In this document: positions 15,792 through 16,444 of the stretch, piece by piece | Numbering within the stretch: the stretch's first letter is position 1 | Layout: each line of letters begins with the position of its first letter | Translations under genes and position numbers: made by a program | The notes under the pieces: model-generated | What the model was told of the DNA's origin: nothing | What the model saw: only the letters and a program-made list of their open reading frames with translations | Databases searched by the model: none | Source of the DNA: Beroe ovata | Taxonomy: Eukaryota; Ctenophora; Nuda; Beroida; Beroidae | Assembly (NCBI GenBank): GCA_946803715.1 | Contig: CAMPET010000402.1 | Coordinates: forward strand, 19,300-35,743 | DNA length: 16,444 nucleotides | Direction: 5' to 3'

Positions 15792-15910
15792 ACACAAATC
15801 ACACCTTAGGGTACATAGCACTCCATCAGCTAGGGTTCAGCAACCATATTAGGGTTAGGGCAGTACTGGGGTACGCACATGAGCCGCGCCAGAGCCGCGC
15901 CGCTAGGGTT
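15749..15910. repeat. TAGGGT/TTAGGG-like motif cluster
   Basis: CTAGGGTTGTTTG occurs twice (15749-15761 and 15768-15780), followed by TTAGGG at 15806, TAGGGTT at 15831, TTAGGGTTAGGG at 15849-15860 and TAGGGTT at 15904. All are in the same orientation. The words resemble the metazoan telomere repeat but are dispersed, so this is at most a degenerate interstitial telomere-like tract. Confidence 0.6.
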
Positions 15911-15968
15911 ACAGCCAAGGAAGAGGCAGTTGAGCCAGCACCCGCATATTATATCTACTCTCATCCAC

Positions 15969-16444
15969 CCTAAGCATGTCAGTTTGAGTGAGCATTTGAG
16001 GATAATTTTCAAACCGATTGACCGATTGACTTGAAACTTCTACCATAGCTCAAGGACCATTAGAAACTCAGACTGCCACAATTTCACGTCGAAATGATAT
16101 TTGGTTCCCAAGTTAATGGCCGCCATAGCCCCTCGTCCAGCCTAAGCATGTCAGTTTGAGTGAGCATTTGAGGATAGCTTCCAAACGGATAGACCGATTG
16201 ACTTGAAACTTCTACCATATCTCAAGGACCATTAGAAACTCAGACAGCCACAATTTCACGTCGAAATGATAATCAATTCCAGAGTTAGGGGACAATATAG
16301 CCCCTCATCAACCAAAAACATGTCAGCTTGAGTGAGCATTTGAAGATAGCTTCCAAATGGATGGACCGATTAACTTGAAACTTATACCATAGCTCAACGA
16401 CCATTAGAAACTCAGACAGCCACAATTTCACGTCGAAATGATAA
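15969..16444. repeat. 172-bp tandem satellite, 2.8 copies to the window end
   Basis: Monomers start at 15969, 16141 and 16313, exactly 172 bp apart, and the array continues past the window. The first two copies share long identical blocks (for example the GTCAGTTTGAGTGAGCATTT region), with scattered substitutions near their 3' parts; the third is more diverged at its start. No coding capacity is convincing. The near-nucleosomal period is typical of satellite DNA of the host chromosome and suggests the Polinton lies next to or in a satellite array. Confidence 0.92.

Larger units (their letters stand above)
15480..15968. other. Non-coding stretch, probable location of the element's right boundary
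   Basis: No supportable gene is seen in these 489 bases; the ORFs crossing it are short and biased by repeats. It holds four TCACGTGA palindromes, a cluster of TAGGGT motifs and a duplicated GAGCCGCGCC (15881-15890 and 15892-15901). Element genes end at 15479 and satellite begins at 15969, so the Polinton end should lie here. The opposite terminal repeat is outside the window, so the exact boundary cannot be fixed. Confidence 0.5.

Noticed and set aside
15755-15973. Short frames on both strands over the right non-coding region (15755-15973 and 15830-16012)
   Set aside because: They run through the TAGGGT and GCC repeats and into the satellite, and show no conserved pattern.
15969-16444. CRISPR-like array
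   Set aside because: The repeats are contiguous 172-bp monomers without spacers, and the context is eukaryotic.
1-16444. tRNA or rRNA genes and Polinton terminal inverted repeats
   Set aside because: No tRNA or rRNA pattern was recognised by eye, and the left end of the element is outside the window, so a terminal repeat pair cannot be tested.

Overview
The window holds most of one Polinton/Maverick-type element (an adintovirus-like integrated DNA virus) in the genome of an animal, probably an aquatic invertebrate. It carries the full Polinton hallmark set: protein-primed family B DNA polymerase, retroviral-type integrase with a C-terminal chromodomain, A32/FtsK-like packaging ATPase, adenain-type cysteine protease, double jelly-roll major capsid protein and a penton-like minor capsid protein. 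The eukaryotic setting shows in GT-AG introns of about 80-115 nt, TATA boxes, AATAAA signals, TG microsatellites, MITEs, TTAGGG-like motifs and a 172-bp satellite. The host species cannot be named from this sequence.

Layout, left to right: a (TG)20 tract inside what looks like an intron; a 13-exon polymerase gene on + (88-5080, 5' end outside the window); a convergent minus-strand block (5246-8307) with an exonuclease-like gene, a small zinc-binding gene and a C2H2/repeat/coiled-coil gene, broken by GGCAAGGG-ended MITEs; a divergent promoter at 8334-8343; a plus-strand block of integrase, ATPase, a decayed pX-like gene and a small conserved-type gene (8379-10682), packed with 1-22 nt overlaps or a 2-nt gap; a convergent minus-strand capsid block (10759-13733) with penton, small basic protein, major capsid protein and protease; and an accessory right end (13991-15479) with a three-exon zinc-ribbon gene whose first intron hosts two antisense minus-strand ORFs. 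From 15480 there is non-coding DNA with TCACGTGA palindromes and TAGGGT motifs, then satellite DNA from 15969. The right end of the element probably lies between 15480 and 15968; the left terminal repeat is outside the window, so terminal repeats could not be compared.

The polymerase, integrase, ATPase, protease and capsid genes together make a self-replicating, integrating, virion-forming element. This copy is damaged: the integrase, the protease and the pX-like gene carry frameshifts or a stop, and two accessory genes are split by MITEs. In contrast the polymerase keeps one open frame through all 12 introns with every exonuclease and polymerase motif present, and the ATPase, both capsid genes and the spliced right-end gene are also open. 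Single Ns at 808, 5592, 7182 and 7714 lie in repeats and probably mark small assembly gaps, so some breaks may be assembly effects.
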